64,000 nucleotides of DNA from Rhodoferax sp. (GCA_008015235.1 SSFF01000005.1:62001-126000); one strand, 5' to 3'; numbered from the stretch's first letter, positions 52,174-61,334 are shown. The notes: generated from the sequence alone by a model not told the origin. Numbers and translations are program-made.

Positions 52174-54120
52174 TTATGCGGCGGCCTTGACAGGCGCAAA
52201 CGTCTTGGCGTCGTCGATGCGCAGCGTGGCACTGACACTGCCGGTTCGACCATCCTCGAACTTCACCTGCGTCTCGATGAACTGGCTGGTCTTGCCCTCG
52301 TAGAGCGCATCCACCAGAACCTTGTACTTGTCGGCGATGAAACCGCGGCGCACCTTGTTGGTACGGGTCAATTCGCCGTCATCAGCATCCAGTTCCTTGT
52401 GCAGCACCAGGAATCGGCTGATCTGACTGCCCGCCAGCATGGTGTCCACGCTCAGGTCGGCATTGACCTTCTCCACGCATTCCTTGATCAGCTCGTACAC
52501 CTGGGGCTTCTGCGCCAGATCGGTGTAGCCGGCATAAGGCAGATTGCGACGCTCGGCCCAATTGCCCACAGCCTCCATGTCGATGTTGATGAGCACGCAG
52601 ACCTTGTCGCGCCCATCCCCGTAGGCCACCACTTCCTTGATGTGCTGGAAGAACTTGAGCTTGTTCTCCACGTACTTGGGCGCGAACATGGCACCATCGA
52701 AGGCCCCACCCTTGATCCGCCCCACGTCCTTGACGCGATCGATGATCTTGAGGTGGCCCTGGTTGTCGATGAAACCGGCATCGCTGGTGTGGTACCAGCC
52801 CTCGGCCGTCAGTACTTCCGCCGTGGCCGCCGGATTTTTGTAGTACTCCTTGAGCAGCCCCGGCGACTTCACCAGGATCTCCCCGTTGTCGGCCACCTTG
52901 ATTTCCACACCGGCACAGGGCACGCCCACGGTGTCGGCTCGCGCTTCGTTGTCAGGCTGCAGGCACACGAATACGGCCGTCTCGGTCGATCCGTACAACT
53001 GCTTGAGGTTGATGCCGATGGAGCGGTAGAAGGTGAACAGATCGGGGCCAATGGCCTCGCCTGCGGTGTAGGCCACCCGCACGCGGCTGAAACCCAGGGT
53101 ATTGCGCAAAGGACCATACACCAGCACATTGCCCAAGGCATAGGCCAGGCGGTCGGTCATGGAAACTTCCTTGCCATCCATCAGGGCCGGGCCTACTTTC
53201 TGTGCCACCTTCATGAAGGCATGGAACATGTTGCGCTTGAGCGCGCCTGCGTCCTCCATGCGGATCATCACGCTGGTGAGCAAGCCCTCGAAAACACGCG
53301 GGGGCGCGAAATAGTAGGTCGGACCGATTTCCTTGAGGTCGATGCTGACTGTGGCACTGCTCTCAGGGCAGTTCACCACATAGCCACAGGCCAGCCACTG
53401 GGCATAGGAAAAGATGTTCTGGCCAATCCAGGCCGGGGGCAGGTAGGCCAGCACCTCTTCGCTGGCCGTCAGGCGGTCGAAGTCTGCACCTGCGCGGGCA
53501 CGGTTGTAGAGCGTGTCATGCGTATGCACTACGCCCTTGGGGTTGCCCGTCGTGCCCGAGGTGAAGAACATCGCGGCGACATCGCTGGGCTTGTTCTGGG
53601 CCACCTGTTCGGCAAAGAAACCAGTGTGGATGGCAACAAAGGCCTTGCCAGCGGCCAGCAATTCGTCCACAGCGGCCAACCCGGGCTCATCGTAATTGCG
53701 CATGCCACGCGGATCGTCGTAGAAGATGTGCGCCAATTGGGGGCACTGGTCGCGGATTTCGAGCAGCTTGTCCACCTGCTCCTGGTCTTCCGCAAACGCG
53801 AAGGTAACTTCGGCATTGTTGATGGGGTACACGCACTCAGGGGCTGCTGCATCCTGGTACAGGGGAATGGGAACGGCCCCCAAGGACTGCACGGCCAGCA
53901 TGGTGGCATACAGGCGTGGGCGGTTGGCGCCAATCACGATCATGTGGTCACCACGTTGCAAGCCAGCCTGGTGCAAGCCCGCCGCCATGTGCTCCACCAT
54001 GTGCGCCATGTCGGCCCATGTCAATGTCTGCCAGATGCCATATTCCTTTTCACGCATGGCAGCGGCCTGCGGCCGCTGGGCAGCATGTTGCATCATCAAT
54101 TGCGGAAACGTAGTTTGCAT
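52174..54120 (-). CDS. AMP-forming acyl-CoA ligase heading liv operon 2
   Basis: This 648-residue ANL enzyme makes an acyl-CoA. Motifs are the P-loop FFTSGTTGNPKGVVH (about residues 190-204), LYGSTETAVFV and the hinge region GWYHTSDAGFIDNQGHLKII, followed by DRVKDVGRIKGGAFDGAMFA, where the catalytic-lysine region differs from typical FadD (GGAFDGAMFAPKYVE rather than GGKNIxPxExE). The ATG at 54120 follows AAGGAAAAGGA. It is the first gene of the operon and diverges from the Crp/Fnr gene across 166 bases that contain a palindrome. Substrate unknown. Confidence 0.9.
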   Translation of the reverse strand: MQTTFPQLMMQHAAQRPQAAAMREKEYGIWQTLTWADMAHMVEHMAAGLHQAGLQRGDHMIVIGANRPRLYATMLAVQSLGAVPIPLYQDAAAPECVYPINNAEVTFAFAEDQEQVDKLLEIRDQCPQLAHIFYDDPRGMRNYDEPGLAAVDELLAAGKAFVAIHTGFFAEQVAQNKPSDVAAMFFTSGTTGNPKGVVHTHDTLYNRARAGADFDRLTASEEVLAYLPPAWIGQNIFSYAQWLACGYVVNCPESSATVSIDLKEIGPTYYFAPPRVFEGLLTSVMIRMEDAGALKRNMFHAFMKVAQKVGPALMDGKEVSMTDRLAYALGNVLVYGPLRNTLGFSRVRVAYTAGEAIGPDLFTFYRSIGINLKQLYGSTETAVFVCLQPDNEARADTVGVPCAGVEIKVADNGEILVKSPGLLKEYYKNPAATAEVLTAEGWYHTSDAGFIDNQGHLKIIDRVKDVGRIKGGAFDGAMFAPKYVENKLKFFQHIKEVVAYGDGRDKVCVLINIDMEAVGNWAERRNLPYAGYTDLAQKPQVYELIKECVEKVNADLSVDTMLAGSQISRFLVLHKELDADDGELTRTNKVRRGFIADKYKVLVDALYEGKTSQFIETQVKFEDGRTGSVSATLRIDDAKTFAPVKAAA

Positions 54121-54207
54121 TCCTTTTCCTTTCGCACCCGCGGCAAAAATCATCCGCAGCTAGGGCACTGAACTGGTGCGAATCGTAGTCGCGAGTTTGA
54201 CGCTAAG

Positions 54208-54225
54208 TTGTCGTTTGGACGACAA
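54208..54225. promoter_or_regulatory. Probable operator for the Crp/Fnr-family regulator
   Basis: The perfect palindrome TTGTCGTTTGGACGACAA has 7-bp arms and a 4-base centre. Seen as TGTCG-N6-CGACA it has the exact 16-bp geometry of CRP-type sites with the sequence of CooA sites. It lies in the divergent region between the ligase (88 bases to its start) and the Crp/Fnr gene (61 bases to its start). Confidence 0.7.
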
Positions 54226-54286
54226 TCTTGCGCAATTGACCTAGGTGTTTTCCCTTCGCTTTCCGTCAACTTACAAAACCTCACCG

Positions 54287-55006
54287 ATGTACACCGACAG
54301 CCCCATTCACCAGCGCCGCCGCCCACTGCATGTACATGAACTGCAGGCCATTCCATGGCTGTCGGTGCTATCGTCTTCCGAGCAGGATCGGGCCATCGAC
54401 GACCTGCGCATCGCCGAGGTCCCTGCGGGTGAAATCGTCTGTCGCGTTGGCCGACCCGTGACGTACTGGTTCGGAGTCGTCGAGGGCCTGCTCAAGATGA
54501 GCAGCGATACGGAAGACGGGCACACCATGACGTTCACAGGCGTCCCGCCGGGAGGATGGTTCGGTGAGGGCACCGCCATGAAACGCGAGGTCTACCGCTA
54601 CAACATTCAGGCCTTGCGCAAAAGCCTGGTGGCAGGACTGCATGTGGACACCTTCCACTGGTTGCTGGACCACTCCATCGGATTCAACCGGTTTGTTATG
54701 AACCAGCTCAACGAACGCCTGGGGCAGTTCATCGCGGCCCGCGAGATCGACCGCATGACCAACCCGGACATTCGGGTCGCACGCAGCCTGGCTACCTTGT
54801 TCAACCCCACCCTCTACCCTGGCGTCGGAGAAGTGCTGCGAATCACCCAACAGGAGCTGGCCTACCTGGTGGGTCTGTCGCGCCAAAGGGTCAACGAGGC
54901 CCTGCGAGCCCTTGAGGACCAAGGCAGCATCCGCATCGAATATGGCGGCTTGCGGGTACTCGACATGGTGGCCCTGCGCCAGATGCCCTCGCACCGGTCT
55001 CTTTGA
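54287..55006 (+). CDS. Crp/Fnr-family transcriptional regulator
   Basis: This 239-residue protein has an N-terminal cyclic-nucleotide-binding-like sensor (about residues 25-135, with PPGGWFGEGTAMK), a dimerisation helix and a winged-helix domain with recognition helix LVGLSRQRVNEALRAL (194-209). It has a single Cys (52), so it is not an FNR-type iron-sulfur protein. Recognition residues Arg199 and Gln200 align with CooA Arg177 and Gln178 rather than with CRP Arg-Glu. The ATG at 54287 gives a normal N-terminus; an in-frame ATG 42 bases upstream adds only low-complexity sequence. It probably controls the divergent liv operon 2. Confidence 0.9.
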   Translation: MYTDSPIHQRRRPLHVHELQAIPWLSVLSSSEQDRAIDDLRIAEVPAGEIVCRVGRPVTYWFGVVEGLLKMSSDTEDGHTMTFTGVPPGGWFGEGTAMKREVYRYNIQALRKSLVAGLHVDTFHWLLDHSIGFNRFVMNQLNERLGQFIAAREIDRMTNPDIRVARSLATLFNPTLYPGVGEVLRITQQELAYLVGLSRQRVNEALRALEDQGSIRIEYGGLRVLDMVALRQMPSHRSL

Positions 55007-55022
55007 CCACGTTCCAGCATGC

Positions 55023-56648
55023 CTAGGCCGGGCCAGAAGCCTCCCAGTGCTGGATCACATGCCCACTGGCATCGACACTTTCGAGTTGGACACCGAAGCC
55101 CCAGAGCCGAGCAACATGGCGCAGCACTTCCAGGGCGCTGTCCCCCAGAGGCCGCCCCTTGTAGGGGGTGTGGCGCAAGCTCAGGCTGCGGTCTCCGCGC
55201 AAATTCACATCCCAGACCTGGATGTTGGGTTCGCGCGTGCCCAGGTCGTATTGCAGGGACAGTGTCTGGCGCAACATCTGGTAGCCCTCTTCGTCGTGGA
55301 TGGCGCTGACCTCGAGGTCGGTGTTGGACTGGTCGTCGTGGATGGCAAACAGGCGCATTTCGCGCATCAGGTGCGGGCTCAGGAACTGCCCGACAAAACT
55401 TTCATCCTTGAAATTGCGCATCGCATGGTCCAGGGTCGGCAGCCAGGGCGTGCCGGCAATGTCGGGAAACCACTTGCGGTCCTCTTCGGTGGGGGACTGG
55501 CAGATGCGCTGCAGATCGCGGTACATGGCAAAGCCCAATGCATAGGGGTTGATGCCGTTGTAGGCCCGACTCCCGACTGGCGGCTGGTAGATGACATTGG
55601 TGTGCGAGCCCATCCACTCCAGCATCAGGCCATTGCTCAGCAGGCCTTCGTCGTACAGGGTGTGCAGCAAGGTGTGGTGCCAGAACGTGGCCCAGCCTTC
55701 GTTCATGACCTGGGTCTGGCGCTGCGGGTAGAAATACTGGGCGATCTTGCGCACGATGCGCACGATTTCGCGCTGCCAGGGCTCCAGCAAGGGTGCGTTC
55801 TTCTCTATGAAATAGAGGATATTTTCCTGCGGTTCCTTGGGGAAGCGGTCATGGTGTGCTGCCGCAGCATCGGCTTTGGCGGCACGCACCGGCAGGGTGC
55901 TCCAGAGCTCATTGACTTGCTGCTGGGCATAAGCCTCACGTTCAGCCCGTTCGGCGCGCTCACGCGCCAGCGAGCGCCGGGAGGGTCGGCGGTAGCGGTC
56001 CACACCCTGGTTCGCCAGGGCGTGGCAGGAATCGAGCAGGGACTCGACCGCATCCAGGCCATAGCGCTCTTCACACTCGCTCACGAAGTGGTGGGCGTAG
56101 ACCAGGTAATCGATGATGCTGGACGCGTCAGTCCACATGCGAAACAGGTAGTTGCCCTTGAAGAAGCTGTTGTGTCCGTAGGCGGCGTGGGCAATCACCA
56201 GGGCCTGCATGGCAGTGGTGTTTTCCTCCATGAGGTAGCTGATGCAGGGGTTGGAGTTGATGGCGATTTCATACGCCAGGCCCATGTGGCCGCGCCGGTA
56301 ACGCCGCTCCGTAGCCAGGAACTCCTTGCCGTAGCTCCAATGGCGGTAGTTCACCGGCATGCCCACGCTGGCATAGGCGTCCATCATCTGCTCCGAGGTG
56401 ATGATCTCCAGCTGGTTGGGGTAGGTGTCAAGCCCGTAGCGCTGCGCTGCCGCGGCAATGGCCGTGTGGTACTGCTCGATGAGCTCAAAAGTCCAGTCGC
56501 TGGGGTCGGGCAAGGGTTGCGCGGCACGTGGCGGTGCCGGCAGTGGCGACTGCAGCACCTCGCGCGGCCGACGGTCGCCCGTGGGGGGCACCCGCCACAG
56601 GTTTTCGGTATGGCGACGTTCCAGCACCGGGTAGTGGGATAGGCTCAT
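55023..56648 (-). CDS. spoVR: SpoVR family protein (YcgB)
   Basis: This 541-residue cytoplasmic protein matches the SpoVR/YcgB family: WTFELIEQYHTAIAAAAQRY, WSYGKEFLATERRYRRGHMG, MNEGWATFWHHTLLHTLYDE and GSRAYNGINPYALGFAMYRD are all recognisable. In E. coli ycgB is stress- and stationary-phase-induced; biochemical role unknown. Its ATG overlaps the yeaH stop by four bases, so prkA-yeaH-spoVR form one operon. The ATG at 56648 is preferred over a longer frame because GGGGTGG lies just upstream and the family begins there. It converges on the Crp/Fnr gene with a 16-base gap. Confidence 0.92.
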   Translation of the reverse strand: MSLSHYPVLERRHTENLWRVPPTGDRRPREVLQSPLPAPPRAAQPLPDPSDWTFELIEQYHTAIAAAAQRYGLDTYPNQLEIITSEQMMDAYASVGMPVNYRHWSYGKEFLATERRYRRGHMGLAYEIAINSNPCISYLMEENTTAMQALVIAHAAYGHNSFFKGNYLFRMWTDASSIIDYLVYAHHFVSECEERYGLDAVESLLDSCHALANQGVDRYRRPSRRSLARERAERAEREAYAQQQVNELWSTLPVRAAKADAAAAHHDRFPKEPQENILYFIEKNAPLLEPWQREIVRIVRKIAQYFYPQRQTQVMNEGWATFWHHTLLHTLYDEGLLSNGLMLEWMGSHTNVIYQPPVGSRAYNGINPYALGFAMYRDLQRICQSPTEEDRKWFPDIAGTPWLPTLDHAMRNFKDESFVGQFLSPHLMREMRLFAIHDDQSNTDLEVSAIHDEEGYQMLRQTLSLQYDLGTREPNIQVWDVNLRGDRSLSLRHTPYKGRPLGDSALEVLRHVARLWGFGVQLESVDASGHVIQHWEASGPA

Positions 56649-57913
56649 ACTGCCACCCCTTCTGTCTTGAAAAGGTCCCTGAACACAGGGTAGATCTCGT
56701 TCGCCTCGGACACCTTGCGCATGGCGAAGTGCGGGCACTGCTCCAGCAGCAGGCTGTACTCCTCCCAGAGGTTTTGCTCCTGCTGGGCCACCTGTACATA
56801 GGCAAAGTAGCGCACCAGGGGCAGTATCTGCTCGGCCAGCAGGGTGCGGCAGTTGCCGCTGTCGCTGCTGAAGTTGTCGCCATCGCTGGCCTGGGCCACA
56901 TAGATATTCCAGTCCCCCACGGGGTAACGCGTGCGGATGATCTGGTTGAGCAGCACCAGGGCGCTGCTGACCACGGTACCGCCGCTTTCGGTCGAATGAA
57001 AGAACTGGTCTTCATTGACCTCGGCAGCCTGCGTGTGGTGGCGGATGAAGACGATGTCGATCTTGTCGTAATGGCGGGTCAGGAACAGGTACAGCAGGAT
57101 GAAGAAACGCTTGGCCAGGTCCTTGCGTTCCTGGTCCATGGAACCGGACACATCCATCAGACAGAACATGACGGCCTGGCTGTTGGGAACCGGCACCTTG
57201 GAGTGGGCCCGAAAACGCAGGTCGATCGGGTCCAGGTAAGGGATGCGCTGCAGCCGTGCCCGAAGCTCGTCGATGCGCCGCTGCAATTCGGCCACGGCTT
57301 CGCTGGTACCGTCGTCCTGCGCCAGCAGCGCATCGAGTTCCTTCTGCAGCACTTCCAGTTCGCGCTGCGGCGCGCGGCCCAGGGCAATGCGCCGGCCCAG
57401 GGCCCCACGCATGGAGCGGACCACGGCCAGGTTGTTGGGGGTGCCGTCCTGGCTGTAGCCGGCACGCCGACTTTTCCACTGCGGGTTCTCGCCGATGTGG
57501 GTGCGCAGCAGGTGCGGTAAGGCCAAGTCCTCGAAGAAGAGTTGCATGAACTCTTCTTTCGTCAGGGTGAAGACAAAGTCGTCCTGCCCCTCCCCGGAGT
57601 CGCTGGCCTGCGAGCCACCGCCACCGCTGCCGCCCTGTGGTCGTGCAATGTGGTCGCCGCGCATGTGGTCGGTATTGCCGGGGTGCACCGTGTCGCGGAT
57701 GCCGCCCGGACCATGGTGGAAGCTAGGCTCGCTGATGTCCTTCTTCGGGATGGTGATGTTTTCTGCCCCCTCGATGCTGCGGATGTCGCGCCCCGACACC
57801 GCCCGACGCACGGCGTCAGCGATCTGCTCCTTGTAGCGGCGCAAGAACCGCTCCCGATTGCCAATCGACTTGTTCTTGCCTGCCAGCCTGCGGTCGATGA
57901 TTTGCAATGCCAT
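56645..57913 (-). CDS. yeaH: YeaH/UPF0229 (DUF444) protein with VWA domain
   Basis: This 422-residue protein is a DUF444/UPF0229 member. A VWA-type metal-binding DxSxS motif appears as CLMDVSGSMDQERKDLAKRF (about residues 241-260), preceded by a His/Gly/Ser-rich stretch (about 80-108) typical of the family. It is always found with PrkA and SpoVR homologues and is thought to act with PrkA. Ends overlapping the spoVR start by four bases. Confidence 0.93.
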   Translation of the reverse strand: MALQIIDRRLAGKNKSIGNRERFLRRYKEQIADAVRRAVSGRDIRSIEGAENITIPKKDISEPSFHHGPGGIRDTVHPGNTDHMRGDHIARPQGGSGGGGSQASDSGEGQDDFVFTLTKEEFMQLFFEDLALPHLLRTHIGENPQWKSRRAGYSQDGTPNNLAVVRSMRGALGRRIALGRAPQRELEVLQKELDALLAQDDGTSEAVAELQRRIDELRARLQRIPYLDPIDLRFRAHSKVPVPNSQAVMFCLMDVSGSMDQERKDLAKRFFILLYLFLTRHYDKIDIVFIRHHTQAAEVNEDQFFHSTESGGTVVSSALVLLNQIIRTRYPVGDWNIYVAQASDGDNFSSDSGNCRTLLAEQILPLVRYFAYVQVAQQEQNLWEEYSLLLEQCPHFAMRKVSEANEIYPVFRDLFKTEGVAV

Positions 57914-57958
57914 CTCCGTGCCCCCATGCTCGAACGCAGCGCCGCACCCGGCGCTGCT

Positions 57959-59881
57959 TCAGGAACTCTTGCGAACGCGCAAATACCACTCGCACAGCAG
58001 GCGCACCTGCTTGGGCGTATAGCCTTTGGCCACCATGCGCGTCACAAAGTCTTCGTGCTTGCGCGCCTCTTCGGCACTGGCCTTGGCGTTGAAGCTGATC
58101 ACCGGCAGCAGCTCCTCGGTGTTGGAGAACATCTTCTTCTCGATCACCAGGCGCAGCTTCTCGTAGCTGGTCCAGCTCGGGTTGTTGCCATGGTTGTTGG
58201 CCCGGGCCCGCAACACGAAGTTGACGATCTCGTTGCGGAAGTCCTTGGGGTTGGCAATGCCGGCCGGTTTCTCGATTTTTTCGAGCTCGGCGTTCAGCGC
58301 ACTGCGGTCGAACACCTCGCCTGTGTCGGTATCGCGGTACTCGTTGTCCTGGATCCAGTAGTCGGCGTAGGTGACGTAGCGGTCGAAAATGTTCTGGCCG
58401 TACTCGCTGTAGCTCTCCAGGTAGGCGGTCTGGATTTCCTTGCCGATGAATTCGGCATAGCGCGGTGCCAGCTGCTCCTTGATGAAACCGGAGTACTTGG
58501 ATTCGAGCTCGGCCGGAAACTGCTCGCGCTGAATCTGCTGCTCCAGCACATACATCAGGTGCACCGGGTTGGCTGCCACCTCGGCGCTGTCGAAATTGAA
58601 CACCTTGGACAGGATCTTGAACGCAAAGCGGGTAGAGACGCCGTTCATGCCTTCGTCCACGCCGGCGTAGTCGCGGTATTCCTGGTAACTCTTGGCACGC
58701 GGGTCGGTGTCTTTGAGGCTTTCGCCGTCGTAGACCTGCATTTTGCTGAACAGGCTGGAGTTTTCGGGCTCCTTCAGGCGCGTGAGGATGGCAAACTGGC
58801 TCATCATCTTGAGCGTTCCGGGCGCACAGACGGCCTGGCTCAGGGAAGATTCACGGATCAGCTTTTCGTAGATCTTGATCTCCTCGCTCACACGCAGGCA
58901 ATAGGGCACCTTGACAATGTAGATGCGGTCCAGGAAGGCCTCGTTGTTCTTGTTGTTGCGAAAGGCCTTCCACTCGCTCTCGTTGCTGTGCGCCAGCACC
59001 ACGCCGTCAAAGGGGATGGCGCCAAAGCCCTCGGTGCCCTTGTAGTTGCCCTCCTGCGTGGCCGTGAGCAGCGGGTGCAGCACCTTGATCGGTGCCTTGA
59101 ACATTTCCACGAATTCCAGCAGCCCCTGGTTGGCCAGGCACAGGCCGCCGGAGTAGCTGTAGGCATCGGTATCGTCCTGGGCATAGCTTTCCAGCTTGCG
59201 GATATCGACCTTGCCCACCAGCGAGCTGATGTCCTGGTTGTTCTCGTCGCCGGGCTCGGTCTTTGCCACCCCCACCTGCTTGAGGATGCTCGGGTAGCGC
59301 TTGACCACCTTGAACTGGCGGATGTCGCCACCGAACTCGTCAAGGCGCTTGACCGCCCAGGGCGACAGCACCCGCTGCAGGTAGCGCGGGGCGATACCGT
59401 AGTTTTCCTGCAGCACCGGGCCGTCTTCCACCGGGTCGAACAGGCCCAGCGGCGACTCGTTGACCGGAGAGCCTTTGAGGGCATAGAACGGCACCTGCTG
59501 CATCAGGTACTTGAGCCGCTCGGCAATGGAGCTTTTGCCGCCGCCCACGGGCCCCAGCAGGTAAAGAATCTGCTTGCGCTCTTCCAGGCCCTGGGCGGCG
59601 TGGCGGAAGAAGCTCACCACCTGCTCAATGGCATCTTCCATGCCATAGAACTCGGAAAAAGCCGGGTAGCGCTTGATGACCTTGTTGGCAAAGAGGCGCG
59701 AAAGGCGCGGATCCTTGCGGGTGTCCACCATCTCGGGCTCGCCAATCGCAGCCAACATGCGCTGTGCCGCCATGGCATAGACCATGGGGTCGCGTTTGCA
59801 CTCTGCCAGGTACTCGTCGATGGTGAGTTCTTCTTCGCGGCTGCGCGCGTAGCGTGCGACGAAGTTGCCTATTGCATCCAT
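57959..59881 (-). CDS. prkA: PrkA-family serine protein kinase (YeaG)
   Basis: This 640-residue protein matches PrkA/YeaG, a AAA+ kinase-like protein. The P-loop LGPVGGGKSSIAERLKYLMQ (about residues 106-125), the Walker B-type region and the segment KRYPSILKQVGVAKTEPGDE are present, and the C-terminal domain (DREQFPAELESKYSGFIKEQ-like, here QREQFPAELESKYSGFIKEQ) fits. In E. coli yeaG is induced by nitrogen starvation and general stress. GGAGG lies before the ATG at 59881. First gene of the operon. Confidence 0.93.
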   Translation of the reverse strand: MDAIGNFVARYARSREEELTIDEYLAECKRDPMVYAMAAQRMLAAIGEPEMVDTRKDPRLSRLFANKVIKRYPAFSEFYGMEDAIEQVVSFFRHAAQGLEERKQILYLLGPVGGGKSSIAERLKYLMQQVPFYALKGSPVNESPLGLFDPVEDGPVLQENYGIAPRYLQRVLSPWAVKRLDEFGGDIRQFKVVKRYPSILKQVGVAKTEPGDENNQDISSLVGKVDIRKLESYAQDDTDAYSYSGGLCLANQGLLEFVEMFKAPIKVLHPLLTATQEGNYKGTEGFGAIPFDGVVLAHSNESEWKAFRNNKNNEAFLDRIYIVKVPYCLRVSEEIKIYEKLIRESSLSQAVCAPGTLKMMSQFAILTRLKEPENSSLFSKMQVYDGESLKDTDPRAKSYQEYRDYAGVDEGMNGVSTRFAFKILSKVFNFDSAEVAANPVHLMYVLEQQIQREQFPAELESKYSGFIKEQLAPRYAEFIGKEIQTAYLESYSEYGQNIFDRYVTYADYWIQDNEYRDTDTGEVFDRSALNAELEKIEKPAGIANPKDFRNEIVNFVLRARANNHGNNPSWTSYEKLRLVIEKKMFSNTEELLPVISFNAKASAEEARKHEDFVTRMVAKGYTPKQVRLLCEWYLRVRKSS

Positions 59882-60085
59882 ACAGCCTCCTGCGTCAAAG
59901 CAGTCACGCCGAGCGGTGCGGCGTAACCTCTATCGAACCAGCTAGAAATACCGCGTGCGATTTCATTAAAGCACCAAGCTTGTTCCTTGAACAGTGCATT
60001 TACACCTGCAACACCGTCTTTTTTGCTAACCCGTAGGGCACGGCACAACATGCCAAGCACAGGCCTTACGCCCCTCAAAAGAATT

Positions 60086-60145
60086 GGCAAAAATCAATGC
60101 CAGCCCTTGTAAAATAAGCGCAAGCAGCTCCTATAAACATAGCAA
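60086..60145 (-). repeat. Intergenic repeat family A, copy 7, abutting the pseudouridine synthase start codon
   Basis: On the minus strand it begins TTTGCTATGTTTATAGGAGC and ends AAGGGCTGGCATTGATTTTT. Its left end is immediately adjacent to the ATG at 60146, so the message leader of that gene is largely repeat sequence. The rest of the gap, 59882-60085, holds no recognisable feature apart from presumed promoters. Confidence 0.7.
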
Positions 60146-61084
60146 ATGACCGACACTCCCCCACCATCGAAATTCCGCCGCGCCAGCCCACCGCCCACGG
60201 CTGCACGCAAGCCCATTCCCGCGGGGCAAGCCAATACGGCCGCGCAGGGTGCCGATGGCACGGTACGACTCAACAAACGCATGGCCGAGTTGGGCATGGC
60301 CTCGCGCCGCGAAGCCGACGACTGGATTGCCAAGGGCTGGGTCAAGGTCAATGGCAAGGTTGCAGAAATGGGGCTGCAGGTCCGTCCCGACGCACGCATC
60401 GAGATCGACAAACAGGCACAGGGGCAAAAGGCCAGCCAGGTCACCATCCTGCTCAACAAGCCCCTGGGGCTGGTCAGCGGCCAGGCCGAAGACGGCCACC
60501 AGCCCGCCATCACGCTGATTCAGCCCCAGAACCGTTGGGCCGACGACAACGCACGCTTCTTTTTCCACCCACGCCAATTGCAGCACCTGGTGCCGGCTGG
60601 TCGGCTGGACATCGACTCCACCGGCCTCTTGGTGCTGACGCAAGACGGGCGCATCGCACGCCAGCTCATCGGCGAAGACTCCCACATGGAAAAGGAATAC
60701 CTGGTGCGTGTGGCCTACACCGGCGTGGAAAACCCGGCCGCCGCCACCTCGGCCGCCGCCACGCACGCTCCGCTCAAGTCCATCGACGACCGCGACCCGG
60801 TGCGCAACGATGTCCAGTCGGTGTTCCCGGCCCACAAGCTGGCCCTGTTGCGCCATGGCCTGTCACTGGACGGCCAGGCCCTGCAACCGGCGCGCGTGGA
60901 GTGGCAAAACCCCGAACAATTGCGCTTTGTGCTGACAGAAGGCAAGAAGCGCCAGATCCGGCGCATGTGCGAGCAGGTGGGGCTCAAGGTGGTGGGGCTG
61001 AAACGCGTGCGCGTGGGCCGCGTGATGCTGGGCAACCTGCCCCTGGGGCAGTGGCGCTACCTGCAGCCCCACGAATCGTTCTGA
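60146..61084 (+). CDS. rRNA pseudouridine synthase, RsuA/RluB-RluF family with S4 domain
   Basis: This 312-residue protein converts a uridine in 23S rRNA to pseudouridine. An S4 RNA-binding domain (about residues 40-100, RLNKRMAELGMASRREADDW) is followed by the catalytic domain with NKPLGLVSG, the active-site Asp in AGRLDIDSTGLLVLT and GKKRQIRRMCEQVGLKVVGL. An N-terminal 38-residue Pro/Ala-rich leader is poorly conserved. It looks closest to RluF (U2604), though RluB is possible. No clear ribosome-binding site other than sequence inside the repeat. Confidence 0.9.
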   Translation: MTDTPPPSKFRRASPPPTAARKPIPAGQANTAAQGADGTVRLNKRMAELGMASRREADDWIAKGWVKVNGKVAEMGLQVRPDARIEIDKQAQGQKASQVTILLNKPLGLVSGQAEDGHQPAITLIQPQNRWADDNARFFFHPRQLQHLVPAGRLDIDSTGLLVLTQDGRIARQLIGEDSHMEKEYLVRVAYTGVENPAAATSAAATHAPLKSIDDRDPVRNDVQSVFPAHKLALLRHGLSLDGQALQPARVEWQNPEQLRFVLTEGKKRQIRRMCEQVGLKVVGLKRVRVGRVMLGNLPLGQWRYLQPHESF

Positions 61085-61115
61085 GCGCGGGCCAGCACTG
61101 CCACGCCTGGAGGCA

Positions 61116-61334
61116 TTACTTCAGGGCGTTGCGGTCGAAGGGCTGGGTTTCCTGGAAATCGGGGGGCGGCTCCTCATCCTCTTCCGGTACCGCACTCATC
61201 AGACTGTCAAATTCAGCCCAGGCCGTGTCGGTATCGCGTTCCTTCACCAGGGGTTGCGGAATGGGGTCAACCAGGGGGTCATACCCCCGCGGCACGCCCG
61301 GCTTGGTGGGCGGCGAATGGTTGTTGTTGCTCAT
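61116..61334 (-). CDS. Small acidic hypothetical protein
   Basis: This 72-residue reading frame encodes an acidic, proline-rich protein (VPEEDEEPPPDFQETQ) with no signal peptide or membrane segment. AAGGGG lies six bases before the ATG at 61334, a better ribosome-binding site than most in the window, supporting a real gene. I do not recognise a family. It converges on the pseudouridine synthase gene and diverges from htpG. Confidence 0.55.
   Translation of the reverse strand: MSNNNHSPPTKPGVPRGYDPLVDPIPQPLVKERDTDTAWAEFDSLMSAVPEEDEEPPPDFQETQPFDRNALK

Noticed and set aside
52399..54171. A 590-codon plus-strand frame opposite the second ligase gene
   Set aside because: Antisense shadow; the ligase on the minus strand carries all ANL motifs. 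The same applies to long frames opposite prkA (57542-59926), the FadN-type gene (29757-32141) and thiolase (27845-29620).
59882..60085. Possible sigma-54 promoter upstream of prkA
   Set aside because: A TGGCATG string is present, but no GC dinucleotide element sits at the required spacing.
59869..60090. A 73-codon minus-strand frame upstream of and overlapping prkA
   Set aside because: No good ribosome-binding site, no recognised family, and it occupies the presumed prkA promoter region. I could not support it as a gene.
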